This document shows positions 8,981-17,332 of a DNA stretch of 64,000 nt, one piece after another (within the stretch, counting starts at the first letter, position 1; every line of letters begins with the position of its first letter). Source of the stretch: DASPWV01 sp046726375 (lineage in GTDB: Bacteria > Acidobacteriota > Vicinamibacteria > Vicinamibacterales > UBA2999); assembly GCA_046726375.1 (NCBI GenBank), contig JBKPAJ010000065.1:10454-74453 (forward strand). The letters run 5' to 3'. The position numbers and the translations under genes are program-made. The notes beneath the pieces are model-generated. The model worked only from the letters and a program-made list of their open reading frames with translations. It was not told the origin of the DNA and did not search any database.

Positions 8981-9297
8981 CCGCACGCTGGGATCACAAC
9001 CCACCTGGGACGGCCGCGTCCACGAGAATGCGCGCCGGTCGGTTGCTGTGTGCAGTGATCGCTGCGGCCCGCGTCCCCTCGTGCCATTCAAGCCGCCCAG
9101 CTCCCGCACGCCTCGGTGGTCCACATCGAGGCGTGAGATGGCGTCTGCGGTGTTACCCCGCTGTTACCCCGGCGCTTGAGCTAGTGGATTTGAATTTCGG
9201 CTCCAGCGAGACAACCGGCGTCCGCAGGCGATAGGGGCGGCCTCTAAGCGCTTTTAAACGCGCGAGATCTGATAGTGACCTATATGTGACCTATGAA
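8981..9297. other. Gap without a recognisable gene
   Basis: About 315 bases before the tRNA-tail repeat. Short frames on both strands show no family signal. A pair of GTTACCCC words (near 9153 and 9164) and the closeness to a tRNA fragment made me check for an integrase tail, but the translation is too short to support one. Confidence 0.4.
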
Positions 9298-9409
9298 CTC
9301 GGAAAGTGGTCGGGGCGACTGGATTCGAACCAGCGACCCCCTGCGCCCAAGTGCCGCATCATGCGATTTCCCGAAACTCTCTGCAACAAGGCTCCTTCCA
9401 AGTCGTTGG
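9298..9409 (-). repeat. tRNA-tail repeat, copy A (minus orientation)
   Basis: Read on the minus strand, this 112-base unit ends in a tRNA 3' part: a T-arm with GGTTCGAATCC, the acceptor strand CGCCCCG, then ACCA. No matching 5' acceptor strand or D-arm precedes it, so it is not a complete tRNA gene. The same unit recurs with few mismatches at 41166-41277 (plus strand) and in a shorter, degenerate form at 34499-34573 (plus). Translating it gives spurious short proteins. It could be a relic of integration at a tRNA gene or a dispersed tRNA-derived repeat. Confidence 0.8.
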
Positions 9410-9974
9410 ATCTGCATCAATTCGTGGCGATGGCTGCCGCCAAGGCAAACGACGCCGGGCCTGGAACCCCTGGGTGCCAACTGGGACCCCTGCGCGCCAA
9501 GCAGGCCACGGAGCCCACGAATCGTCCCGATGCTGAAGGACCACGCTTGGAAATTGATTCCGTTCGCCCTCAGTAACGCACACCGACACGCATCAACGCA
9601 CTGTCCATCAACGACTTCCCGCAGCAACGATGTGCATCGGAGTGTCCCCGTAAATCACGGTGTTTGCCCCGGGGTTTAGGGGGTATCTGAACAGGTCTGA
9701 CACAAGCCGGACGCCAACTTGTCGCGACGCACATCAACGAACAACGTGTAATAAGCGGTCCTAGCGCTTCGACGCGATGATTCGGACGAGGCCGGGAATC
9801 CTTCAGTTCGTACGCGCCCTGTTGGTGATGAATCAGGCCGTTGCGTGTACCGCCGGCAGTCGATACGACCGTCCAGGATCGGGCTCTCCGCACCATACAG
9901 CGGCAAGGTCAGGTTGAAGGCTCGCGAGTAGCAGGCGGTCCCGCGAAGCGAGATTCGCGCAGAGTTTCTGTCTC
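9410..9974. other. Decayed intergenic stretch
   Basis: About 560 bases following the tRNA-tail repeat. Several short frames exist on the minus strand, but none shows a domain or start context. I see no RNA gene or terminator. The stretch sits in a region otherwise full of gene fragments and is probably degraded coding DNA. Confidence 0.35.
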
Positions 9975-10259
9975 TTACTTTTTCTTGGAGAACAGAGTCG
10001 AACGGGGTGGCACTACTTTCCTTCGTGGGGAGGAAGGTTGTTGCAACAGGCCCTTCAGCGCGTCAAGAAGCATTTGCGTGGTCTCCGGCGGACCAAACCT
10101 TTCGTCCAGAAAATAGAAACGTGACCAGCGCGTATCCCTGTCGGTGAACTTCAAGTATTCGAACGGCGGATCTGTATGGGTCGAGTCGGTCGCCTTGGTT
10201 CGGAAGCATCCATCATGGTGCTCGCATGAGACCGAATGAACTTCGAATGTCGCAGATGA
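9975..10259 (-). pseudogene. Unrecognised protein fragment, start missing
   Basis: A minus-strand frame open from 10259 to a TAA at 9975-9977, about 94 residues, with no in-frame ATG or GTG near its beginning. The translation looks coding (YLKFTDRDTRWSRFYFLDER, then a Lys-rich tail ending in SKKK). I do not recognise the family. It abuts the SDR remnant on the other strand, which fits a rearranged graveyard. Confidence 0.35.
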
Positions 10260-10284
10260 TTATCCAGCGCTACAACAAGCCGAG

Positions 10285-10589
10285 CACCGGATTCTGGTCA
10301 ACGCGCTGACCCCCCGGATCGATCATCACCCAGGAACGGATCGACAAGATGAGCGATGGCACATTCGGCGAATCCGAGGTGCCGGAGGCCGCAGTCAAGA
10401 CTCGGGAGAAGTTGCAGGCCGCAGTGAAGGGCGGCGCCTTCGCGCAGATGCTGACCACCATGATGCCGCTGGGCCGCCCCGGCTATCCCGACGAGATCGG
10501 CAAAGGCGGTGCTGTTCTTGGCATCCGACATGGCCAGCTACATCAGCGGCGCCAACCTGATCGTCGATGGCGCGCAGACCCTGCGGTAA
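10285..10589 (+). pseudogene. Short-chain dehydrogenase C-terminal remnant, frameshifted
   Basis: The C-terminal third of an SDR is readable across three frames: NALTPG-type sequence near 10297, then the helix-rich middle (KMSDGTFGESEVPEAAVKT) from 10345, then after a shift near 10500 AVLFLASDMASYISGANL and VDGAQTLR ending at TAA 10589. The last part is the standard SDR ending that contributes to the dimer interface. The Rossmann GxxxGxG and YxxxK parts are absent. This is a dead fragment, not a short gene. Confidence 0.7.
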
Positions 10590-10712
10590 CGAACGCCTCA
10601 CGCGTCACTGCGATTTGTGATCGTCGGCGACCTTAGCAGCGCCGTCGAGACGCGAGGCGTCGGACCAGGTCAACGCGATCGTGCGGATGATTCAACGAGC
10701 TATGCTCGGGAC

Positions 10713-11153
10713 ATGACGATTCGACGGATGGACAACGTCGGCATTGTTGTCGACGACCTCGCCGCGGCTATCGCGTTCTTTGTCGAACTTGGTCTCCACC
10801 TGGAGGGCGAGACGACAGTCGAGGGACCTTCGGTCGACCAAATGGTCGGGCTCGGCGACGTCCGAACGGACATCGCAATGATGCGGACCCCGGACGGCCA
10901 CGGCCGCGTTGAGCTGATGAAGTTCCAGAGGCCGACGGCGGTCAGCGCTGAACCGAAAAACGCACCGGCGAACACGCTCGGGATACGTCGCATTATGTTC
11001 GCCGTTGACGACATCGACGACGTCGTTGCCCGCCTGCAGAAGCATGGCGCCGAACTCGTTGGCGAGGTGGCGCAGTACGAGGACAAGTATCGGCTCTGCT
11101 ACGTTCGGGGCCCTGAGGGCATCCTCGTCGCGCTGGCCGAGCAGGTCCGCTAG
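10713..11153 (+). CDS. VOC-family protein (glyoxalase/dioxygenase fold)
   Basis: A 146-residue protein from ATG 10713, chosen because the conserved first strand MDNVGIVVDDLAAAIAFF starts right after it. Two beta-alpha-beta-beta-beta modules are visible (residues 4-65 and 85-142). The second includes IMFAVDDIDDVVARL and a terminal YVRGPEGILVALAEQ with the metal-side Glu/Asp region. VOC proteins bind a metal and act on hydroperoxides, glyoxals or antibiotics; the substrate is unknown. It is the only intact gene in the 9-12 kb graveyard. Confidence 0.85.
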   Translation: MTIRRMDNVGIVVDDLAAAIAFFVELGLHLEGETTVEGPSVDQMVGLGDVRTDIAMMRTPDGHGRVELMKFQRPTAVSAEPKNAPANTLGIRRIMFAVDDIDDVVARLQKHGAELVGEVAQYEDKYRLCYVRGPEGILVALAEQVR

Positions 11154-11274
11154 CGGAGGTCCTCGAAGTGGAGTCCGCATTTGGCCCGATTGTGTCATTG
11201 GGCTATTGCACTCTCTCTCACGACATCCGCCTAGCGCCCGGTCTTGTGCTCGTAAGCGTCGCGTGTCCCAAGCC

Positions 11275-11450
11275 TTAAGCGAGAGCCGGCGCGCCACCAC
11301 CAACGATTTGGACAAGCACGGCCGCAATTGAGGACAGAGGGAGCACGTAGTCCACGGCGCTCGTGTCGATGGCTGCCTGCGGCATTCCGTGGTACTCGGC
11401 GGTCGCCTTATCTTGGGCGATGACGACCCCTCCCATCTTCGATATTTCAA
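11275..11450 (-). pseudogene. CheB methylesterase C-terminal remnant
   Basis: On the minus strand the last 55-60 codons before TAA 11277-11275 read as the end of the CheB methylesterase domain: GGVVIAQDKATAEYHGMPQA, then AIDTSAVDYVLPLSSIA. CheB removes methyl groups from chemoreceptors. Everything upstream is lost and replaced at about 11450 by a DNA ligase fragment on the other strand. No other chemotaxis gene is in the window. Confidence 0.7.
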
Positions 11451-11454
11451 GAAC

Positions 11455-11755
11455 ACCCGAGACGTGAGGCGCGAGCCACTGGAGAAGCGGCGACAGCTGC
11501 TCGAGAAGAGGGTTCTTCCGAAACTGCTCGGTATCTCGACTTGTTGAAACCGCAACGGAAGCGGTACGAAGTGTTCGACACCGGAACCGGTCCGGTACTC
11601 GGCGTCGCTCGATGCGGATCTTCCCACTTTGATCCAATCAGTGAAGGTGCACGGGTTCGAAGGACTCGTCGCGAAACGTTGCGCGAGTCTCTATGAGCCA
11701 GGCCTTCGGTCAGGCGCGTGGATGAAGATGCGCGTGAACCGCGGCCAAAGAAACA
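11455..11755 (+). pseudogene. ATP-dependent DNA ligase (LigD-type) remnant with an insert
   Basis: Plus-strand reading gives a ligase nucleotidyltransferase segment, RREPLEKRRQLLEKRVLPKL (11470-11526), then EPVRYSASLDADLP (from 11584), GFEGLVAKR and YEPGLRSGAWMKMRVNRGQ (to about 11742). GLVAKR and the WxKxR-type ending are motifs IV-V of ATP-dependent ligases. Both parts share one frame but are split by exactly 57 bases that contain a stop and match the nearby integrase gene. N-terminal and OB-fold parts are absent. Confidence 0.75.
11526..11581 (+). repeat. 56-base exact copy of an integrase segment
   Basis: Bases 11526-11581 are identical to 11796-11851, which lie inside the start of the integrase fragment. 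The distance is 270 bases in direct orientation. The copy here interrupts the ligase remnant. No target-site duplication is seen around it. Confidence 0.85.
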
Positions 11756-11774
11756 TCGGGAGGGTAGAAAAACC

Positions 11775-11985
11775 ATGGCGACTGTCACTCTGACCGCTCG
11801 GTATCTCGACTTGTTGAAACCGCAACGGAAGCGGTACGAAGTGTTCGACACGATCGTGCCAGGCTTCGCGATCCGCGTGACGTCGGCGGGGCACAAGTCT
11901 TTCACGCAGTACTACCGCCATGGCCGACTACGGCGAGTCGGTTTGGGTCGCTATCCCGACGTGTTGTTGGGTCGTGCTTGGCTAC
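11775..11985 (+). pseudogene. Tyrosine integrase N-terminal remnant (DUF4102 arm-binding domain)
   Basis: From ATG 11775, with GGGAGGG upstream, about 65-70 codons match the arm-type DNA-binding domain of P4-like and Rhizobium-type integrases: ARYLDLLKPQRKRYEVFDT, then PGFAIRVTSAGHKSF and RRVGLGRYPDV. The frame continues, but similarity ends near 11985. The core-binding and catalytic R-H-R-Y parts are missing. This is the remains of a mobile element; the tRNA-tail repeat at 9.3 kb may belong to the same history. Confidence 0.75.
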
Positions 11986-12367
11986 AGCCAGTACAACTTC
12001 ATCAACTCGCCCCAGGGTACCGCAGATTGTCGGAAAATTCCTCGCCGATTCGTTCACCAATCGCTGACCGGCGCAGCAGCAGCCTCGCAGAGGGCGCCGG
12101 ATCGGACAAGAGCCGTCCAATGAGGAGCCGTTGCGCTACAGCCGGTCGATAATCGAGGCCGCGATACCCAAACGTTTTGATTCTGTTCTCGAACGACACT
12201 CGCCCTTGAACTAGCTTCACTAGTCTCGCCATTGTCGGCGTCGAACCGGAGCTCTTTCATGTTCGCGTGACGCGAACCTTTCAGGGTGTCTACTCGCGGC
12301 CATGCCGAAAGTTGGCCGAAGCAACTGTAGCGCCTAGAGGCGAAGGAATAACCTAAGGTAGCAGCCA
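11986..12367. other. Gap with one small inverted repeat
   Basis: About 380 bases between the integrase remnant and the ECF41 promoter. GTTCGCG (12261-12267) and CGCGAAC (12271-12277) form a perfect 7-base inverted repeat with a 3-base loop. It lacks a T-tract and could be a protein-binding site or weak hairpin. No gene is supported. Confidence 0.4.
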
Positions 12368-12394
12368 TGTCACATTCCGAAGGCCTATCCCGTC
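12368..12394 (+). promoter_or_regulatory. ECF41-type promoter for the DUF6223-sigma operon
   Basis: TGTCACA (12368-12374), 16 bases, CGTC (12391-12394), 32 bases before ATG 12427. TGTCACA with CGTC is the known ECF41 consensus. The second gene of the operon is itself an ECF41 sigma factor, so this should be an autoregulatory promoter. The box argues that the open frame upstream of 12427 is leader, not protein. Confidence 0.7.
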
Positions 12395-12426
12395 CCACCA
12401 TTGGAGGACTAGAGGAACGAAAATCT

Positions 12427-12855
12427 ATGAAACGAACCTTCGCTCTTATTCTCGGCGCCCTGGCTGCAGCCGCCCTGTTGGGGGGGCTTGTGCATGCCGT
12501 GCTGGTGGCCGCGCACCTTTCCGAGCCAGCCGCCACCACGGTTTACGGCCTGACCCCCCGGCGACTCTGGGCCACCACGGTCGCTGTACTGGCGCTGGTC
12601 GGCGTGGTCATCGGTGGGCTGGCTCTGGCCCGCCCCGCCAGTCGTTTCGGCACCGCCTCTGGGGGACTTGGAGCCATCGTGGCCCTGGTGGCGGGGCTAA
12701 TCGCCGCGGTCAATGGCGGGCTGGTTTTGGCTATCGCCAACGGTGGTCCCGGCACCGGCAACGGAGTAGTCGGCGGCGCCGGGGCGTTGGTGCTGGGGCT
12801 GATCGGCATGGCCCTCGGCGGGCTGGCTCTGGCCCGCTCCCACCGTACGGCCTGA
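12427..12855 (+). CDS. DUF6223-like integral membrane protein
   Basis: A 142-residue protein from ATG 12427. It has four membrane helices (about residues 5-25, 45-65, 75-98, 115-138), with GLTPRRLWAT between the first two, NGGPGTGNG before the last helix, and LGLIGMALGGLALARS at the end. That pattern matches DUF6223 proteins, usually described from actinomycetes. It starts after the ECF41 promoter and ends 16 bases before the sigma gene, so it is probably a sigma target and may take part in sensing. Function unknown. Confidence 0.75.
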   Translation: MKRTFALILGALAAAALLGGLVHAVLVAAHLSEPAATTVYGLTPRRLWATTVAVLALVGVVIGGLALARPASRFGTASGGLGAIVALVAGLIAAVNGGLVLAIANGGPGTGNGVVGGAGALVLGLIGMALGGLALARSHRTA

Positions 12856-12871
12856 CGGCGGTGCGCACGAC

Positions 12872-13825
12872 GTGAGTTCCGTGAACGCGATGTCGAATCC
12901 CGCCGCGAGCTTCGAGCCGTACCGCCGGCGCCTGCTCGGTCTCGCCTACCGCATGCTCGGGTCGATGGCCGACGCCGAGGACGCGGTGCAGGAGGCGTAC
13001 TTGCGCTGGCATTCGGCCAACCGCGACAACGTGTCGAACCCGAGAGCGTTTCTCATGACCACGACGACGCGGATTTGTCTCGACATGCTGACCTCGGCGC
13101 GTGCCCGGCGCGAGGAGTACGTCGGCCCGTGGCTGCCGGAGCCGGTTGTTGACACCGAAGCGCTCGCGCCCGACAGCCGCACGGAGCTGGCCGAGGATCT
13201 CTCCATCGCGCTGCTCTTGGCGCTCGACCGGCTGTCGCCACTCGAGCGGGCGGCCTTCCTGCTGCACGACGTGTTCGATTTCTCGTTCAACGAAGTGGCC
13301 ACGGCACTGGAGCGGAGCGAGGCTGCATGCCGGCAGCTTGCCGCGCGCGCACGCGCAAACGTGCGCGCTGCGCGGCCACGCGGCGCGATCGCGCCGCCGG
13401 CGCGTTCGGGCCAGATCGATGCGAAACATGCGCAGCTCCTGTCTGCATTCGCGGCGGCAACCCAGTCGGGCGATCTGACTGCACTGACGCAGATGCTCGC
13501 GAGCGACGTGCGCGTGGTGACGGACGGCGGTGGCAAGGTGCGGGCGGCGCAGAACGTGATCGAGGGCGCCGATCGCGTGGCGCGGTTCCTGGTTGACGCC
13601 ACACGCAAACGCCCAGGTGCCTGGTGGCGCGACGACTTCACGCTGCGCTTCGCGACCATCAACGGCCTGCCCGCTGTCATCGTGGACGGACCCGAAGGAC
13701 CCGTGCAGACGGCGGCGTTCGAGATCGAGGGCGACGTGATACGAGCGCTGTACGTGGTGCGCAATCCGGACAAGTTGCGGCATTTGGCGGCCGCATCGGC
13801 GCCGCACGAGAGCGGTCGCGGCTGA
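12872..13825 (+). CDS. ECF41-family sigma factor (SigJ-like) with SnoaL-like C-terminal domain
   Basis: 317 residues from GTG 12872 (ATG 12890 also possible). Sigma region 2 at about 15-85 has YRMLGSMADAEDAVQEAYL and region 4 at about 115-165 has FSFNEVATALERSEAACRQL. The C-terminal 130 residues are a SnoaL-like fold carrying the ECF41 signatures WLPEP (linker), DGGGK and NPDKL. In this family the extension replaces an anti-sigma factor and tunes activity. It lies between DUF6223 and NIPSNAP genes on one strand, under an ECF41 promoter. A 69-base near-copy of its 3' part occurs at 23720. Confidence 0.92.
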   Translation: MSSVNAMSNPAASFEPYRRRLLGLAYRMLGSMADAEDAVQEAYLRWHSANRDNVSNPRAFLMTTTTRICLDMLTSARARREEYVGPWLPEPVVDTEALAPDSRTELAEDLSIALLLALDRLSPLERAAFLLHDVFDFSFNEVATALERSEAACRQLAARARANVRAARPRGAIAPPARSGQIDAKHAQLLSAFAAATQSGDLTALTQMLASDVRVVTDGGGKVRAAQNVIEGADRVARFLVDATRKRPGAWWRDDFTLRFATINGLPAVIVDGPEGPVQTAAFEIEGDVIRALYVVRNPDKLRHLAAASAPHESGRG

Positions 13826-13843
13826 ACAAGCGGCCGTCACAAC

Positions 13844-14179
13844 GTGGAGGAGCTCACGAGAATCGTGATCATCGAGATGCGCACGTATCGAGCGAAGCAA
13901 GGCATGCGCGACGAATTTTTACGTATCTTTCGCTCGAAGATGGTTCCGCCTCACGTCGAGAGCGGGATGAAGATCCTAGGTCCATTCCTGTCGATTGACG
14001 ATCCGGACACATTCTTCTTTATGCGCGGGTTTCCTGACCGGAGTTCGCACGAGCCGATGAAGGCAAGGTTCCACGACGGAGACCTGTGGACGAACGAGCT
14101 GAAGCACCTCTTGGTGCCAATGCTCGACAACTACGACGTCGTCGTCGTGGAAGACGCGGACGGCGTCATTCGCTGGTAG
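13844..14179 (+). CDS. NIPSNAP-family protein
   Basis: About 111 residues from GTG 13844 (GTG 13865 also possible). The ferredoxin-like alpha/beta barrel pattern of NIPSNAP proteins is clear: IEMRTYRAKQGMRDEFL at the start, ending in LLVPMLDNYDVVVVEDAD. It begins 18 bases after the ECF41 sigma gene, so it is likely co-transcribed. Bacterial members have no firm function; some sit beside sigma factors and VOC proteins as here. Confidence 0.75.
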   Translation: MEELTRIVIIEMRTYRAKQGMRDEFLRIFRSKMVPPHVESGMKILGPFLSIDDPDTFFFMRGFPDRSSHEPMKARFHDGDLWTNELKHLLVPMLDNYDVVVVEDADGVIRW

Positions 14180-14207
14180 GACGTGTTGCGTGGAAGAGGA
14201 GGCTCAG

Positions 14208-14630
14208 ATGGCTCAGACAACCGAATCCGGAAGCGTAGAACGACACACGATCATCAAGAGCGTTCATGGCATTCGCTATCAAGTAAAAGATGTCGCTCGC
14301 GCGGTCGCGTTCTATACGCAGCACCTCGGATTCACAGTGGAACACCAGCAACTCCCGGCATTTGCGAGCGTCTCGCTGGGCGACACGCGGATGCTGCTCA
14401 GCGGTCCCGGTGCATCAGGCTCGCGGCCGATGCCGAACGGTGAGCCGCAGGAGCCGGGCGGTTGGAATCGGGTCGTCTTGAAGGTCTCCGATCTACCAGG
14501 GCTCATCGGTGAATTCAAGAAGGCGGGACTACGGTTTCGCAACGAGGTAGAGACCGGGCCTGGTGGTCGACAGGTCCAAATCGAGGATCCTGACGGGAAT
14601 CCCATCGAGCTGTTCGAATCCGCTCGCTGA
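14208..14630 (+). CDS. VOC-family protein (glyoxalase-like)
   Basis: 140 residues from ATG 14208, chosen over the earlier GTG because GAGGAGG lies seven bases upstream. It has the first strand GIRYQVKDVARAVAFYTQHL and the final metal-site strand QIEDPDGNPIELFE. A Pro- and Gly-rich loop (GSRPMPNGEPQEPGGW) is typical of soil VOC paralogues. It is the fourth gene of the ECF41 operon. Substrate unknown. Confidence 0.85.
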   Translation: MAQTTESGSVERHTIIKSVHGIRYQVKDVARAVAFYTQHLGFTVEHQQLPAFASVSLGDTRMLLSGPGASGSRPMPNGEPQEPGGWNRVVLKVSDLPGLIGEFKKAGLRFRNEVETGPGGRQVQIEDPDGNPIELFESAR

Positions 14631-14638
14631 CTCCCGTC

Positions 14639-15373
14639 TCACCGCGGTGACCAGTGCGGGCCGTCTGGGTATGCAAGTTTCGCGTACCACCCACCGCGCC
14701 CCTGCGGTGTGAGATCGAGAAGATTGTAGACGGGGGTCAGCAGGTCGATTCCCCGCTCTTTGACATCTTCGGCCATCCAGGGGTGTGCGGAGTAAGAGTG
14801 ACGGAGCGTGCCGTCGCGATCCCGGGTAAAGACCGAGATGGTCGAGTCCTGCCTGCCTTCGGCATCCTCGCTGCGAAGGTCATATTTGAACGTGCTGTTC
14901 CCGCAACTGAGCAGCCGAAGGTTGCGCCACCCTCGAGCGCGAGCGTGCTGGCGCAGGGCAGGCGGATCCGCGGCGGCGGCGATGGCGAAGTCGACGTTCT
15001 GGGCGAGATGATGACTGACGCCGTTGTAGGCGTCGATCCACATCGTGCACATCGGGCAGGGATTGGTCTCACGCTTCCCGTACATCAAATGGTAGATGAT
15101 CACTGACCGATCGGGCCCGCTGAACAGTTCGCTCAAGCGGACCGTCTGGATCGGGGTGTCCCCCGCATCGAGGTTCGACGGCCCTTCCTGAAACACATAG
15201 TCCTGGACGATCGCGCCCGCCGGAAGGCGACGGCGCATCGCAGCGACCCGTTCGCGCTGTCGCATCAACTCGATTTCCACCAGGCGGAGCTCTTCGCGTC
15301 GTGCGGCGTACTCGGCCGACTCGTTCGTCAGCCGGGTCAATTGCAGCGTACCGTTGATAGTCTCGATTGCCAT
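14639..15373 (-). CDS. DUF899 thioredoxin-fold protein
   Basis: 244 residues on the minus strand, convergent with the VOC gene (8 bases apart). DUF899 features are present: EYAARREELRLVEIELMRQR near the start, the segment FSGPDRSVIIYHLMYG, and the cysteine pair NPCPMCTMWID (about 107-117), in the place of a thioredoxin active site. The C-terminal YNLLDLTPQGRG matches the usual family ending. The biochemical role is unsettled; redox or arsenate-type activity has been proposed for the fold. Promoter not identified. Confidence 0.88.
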   Translation of the reverse strand: MAIETINGTLQLTRLTNESAEYAARREELRLVEIELMRQRERVAAMRRRLPAGAIVQDYVFQEGPSNLDAGDTPIQTVRLSELFSGPDRSVIIYHLMYGKRETNPCPMCTMWIDAYNGVSHHLAQNVDFAIAAAADPPALRQHARARGWRNLRLLSCGNSTFKYDLRSEDAEGRQDSTISVFTRDRDGTLRHSYSAHPWMAEDVKERGIDLLTPVYNLLDLTPQGRGGWYAKLAYPDGPHWSPR

Positions 15374-15451
15374 AGGCCACTATGCGCCGCGACGATGGAG
15401 TCGTGTCAAGCTGTTCGATTGCGAGGCGTCAACGTTGTATGGTGATCTCAG

Positions 15452-15720
15452 ATGCTTGAAGAACGGCTCCTTAGCATTGGTGTCGAGTGCTACGCCGGCC
15501 ATCGTGGCGAGCAGACGCCACGCATACTGATCTTGGAGATCCGCGCATCGTCGTCGCGGAGGTGGTCGACGCGTGGCTGGCGGCCGACTACCGGTACTTC
15601 AAATTGAAAGGTGCCGACGGCAATACGTACCTCGGCCGCCACGATGAGCGATCCAATATCTGGGAACTAACGCCCTGGTCCATCCGCGTCGTTTTGCCCG
15701 ATGCATTAGCGTGCAGACTG
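15452..15720 (+). pseudogene. Small conserved hypothetical gene, one-base frameshift
   Basis: Reading from ATG 15452 gives VECYAGHRGEQTPR; after a one-base loss near 15535 the next frame continues GDPRIVVAEVVDAWLAADYR, then KGADGNTYLGRHDERS and IWELT. Together these match a short family of about 65-75 residues that begins VECYAGHR and ends with RHDE...WEL. The usual stop is absent, and the frame runs into the opposite-strand SnoaL gene. Function unknown. The shift may be real or a sequence error. Confidence 0.6.
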
Positions 15721-16137
15721 TCAGGACTGTTTTTCGGGCTCAGCCTGGTCCACGAAGCCTCCCTGCGGCGCCCTGTGAGGCAAAGACCAGCCGAAGTACA
15801 CCTCGACATCGACGATGTGCTGGCCCCGAATGGTCAGAATCTCGGTGTTCCGAAATCGATGACCATTCGTATTGCGTCCTTCATAAGTGACGAACACGCG
15901 ATCGGCGTCGGTGACGAGATTGATGAAGTCGAACCTCTCGATGACCTTGCTGTTTGGCCAGCACCGCCGGAAATACGTGTCCCGGTCGAGGCGATTGTCG
16001 AGAGGGCTCGTGAAATGAAAATCGCTGGCAAGGAGAGCCTCGAGGGCCGCTCGGTCCTTGGTCACGTAAGCGTCGTAGGCGGCTCGCGCAATCTCCACGT
16101 TGCTGGTTGTCGCATTCGCGGCAGTCTGCGTGGTCAT
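15721..16137 (-). CDS. SnoaL-like/NTF2-fold protein
   Basis: 138 residues from ATG 16137, fixed by AAGGAGG seven bases upstream; the longer frame lacks a site. The NTF2 fold is evident: AYVTKDRAALEALLASDFHF (the first helix and strand), then the late beta strands VFVTYEGRNTNGHRFRNTEI and IVDVEVYFGW. Such proteins bind or isomerise small hydrophobic molecules, but many have no known reaction. It is convergent with the broken gene at 15452. Confidence 0.82.
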   Translation of the reverse strand: MTTQTAANATTSNVEIARAAYDAYVTKDRAALEALLASDFHFTSPLDNRLDRDTYFRRCWPNSKVIERFDFINLVTDADRVFVTYEGRNTNGHRFRNTEILTIRGQHIVDVEVYFGWSLPHRAPQGGFVDQAEPEKQS

Positions 16138-16423
16138 GTAATCCTCCTTCGAGTTATGAATTGGCCGTGTCAGAGGCGTAAGCCACAATTCGTTGGTGCG
16201 ATGAGCTTGGCTTTCGGGTTAGCCCAGTTCCCTGTTGAGGAGATGCCAGATTCAAACCAACGCTTCGACGGCAGGCCTTATTGTTCGGCCAGCTTCCTTG
16301 AGGTTGTCGTCTCGCGGGAGTCGCATTGAACGCTCTTCTCTATATTCAACATTCAAGTCCATCGCTTTGACCGCCGACGAACTCGACGTCACTGTCACGG
16401 CTGGCCGTCCAGTTGAATAGATA

Positions 16424-16933
16424 ATGAACACAATGCGAACTGAACGAGAAAGCACTGGCGACTCAGCGCTGAACCTCTGGCGTTTGTCGTTGATGTCGAC
16501 TGCGATGACGATGACCGCCGCGGTCGCGCACGTGATGGAGTTGCCGGCCAAGATGCGCTACGAACGGTCGCTGTGATTCAGACTACCGCACGTTGTACCC
16601 GAACTTCGGGCAGGACTGCGGGACTGGCTGAAGTGGCGCCGGTGATCTCAACCCATCTGCTCGCGTGGCGGACGCGGCGTGAGCGACGCGAGGCGTTCCG
16701 ATCGACCGCTGTCGCGGCCGTGTGCCTCGCGGCCGCGCACGCCATCTTCCGGGGGGCCGTGCAGCACAGTCAAAGTCGAGGTGATGCGATGGCCGCCTGA
16801 TGCGATTCCGCACGATTGGGAGAACCGGCGCGACCGCTGGGAATATGGTCACGCGATCCGCGCCGGGCTCGTGACCGCCGCTCTCGGAGCATTGGTGACG
16901 TCAATGCCATCGCCCGTCAAATCAATCGGGTGA
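16424..16933 (+). pseudogene. DUF1772-like membrane protein, two frameshifts
   Basis: Three frames join into one four-helix membrane protein: from ATG 16424 ALNLWRLSLMSTAMTMTAA and MELPAKMRYERSL, a shift near 16575, then TAGLAEVAPVISTHLLAW and AVCLAAAHAIFRGAVQ, a shift near 16785, then RWPPDAIPHDWENRRDRWEY and VTAALGALVTS to TGA 16933. MELPAKMRYE and RWEYGHA are conserved in this small family. Two shifts in 500 bases argue for decay. Function unknown. Confidence 0.65.
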
Positions 16934-17332
16934 GCAGATTGTCCGACCAGAATGGATCGTCCCGTATCCCGTACCACGCGTCCGCGCGACACCTCTGGCT
17001 ATGACGCTCATCGATACACTCCGACTGAAGGAGAACGAGGAGGTGTGTAGAACTCGCAAGTAACTATGTTCTGGTGATTTTCCGCCCTTCAGCAGTTAGG
17101 TGTCCAAGATTTGCATACACTCGCCGGAACTACCGCGGCGAGTGCCGGAGGCCCACCTCCATGCGGTGATGAGGTGGGTCGACCCCTCAACGGCTCCGCC
17201 GCCTACGACGCGCTGAGGAACGCCCGGGCGCTGCGCTGGCCCGCCGCACGATGCCTCGGCGGCCAATTCGCCCAATGCGTTCGACGCGGAGACCGCGGCG
17301 TTCGCCTGATCGAGCACAAGGAGCACACGAAC
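16934..17332. other. Gap without a recognisable gene
   Basis: About 400 bases before the PhnB-like gene. The frame of that gene stays open upstream to 17111, but the added sequence is unlike the family and lacks a ribosome site, so I treat it as leader. No RNA or repeat is seen. Confidence 0.4.

Noticed and set aside
8981..9297. Integrase C-terminus next to the tRNA-tail repeat
   Set aside because: A minus-strand frame reads NSGVTPQTPSHAS near a stop, but no catalytic Arg-His-Arg-Tyr segment precedes it.
10692..11627. 311-codon minus-strand frame
   Set aside because: It runs antisense across the VOC gene, CheB scrap and ligase remnant. Only its passage through the CheB part reads as a family, in another frame.
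12731..13900. 389-codon minus-strand frame
   Set aside because: Antisense to the ECF41 sigma gene. Long because of high GC at third positions; His- and Arg-rich with no domain.
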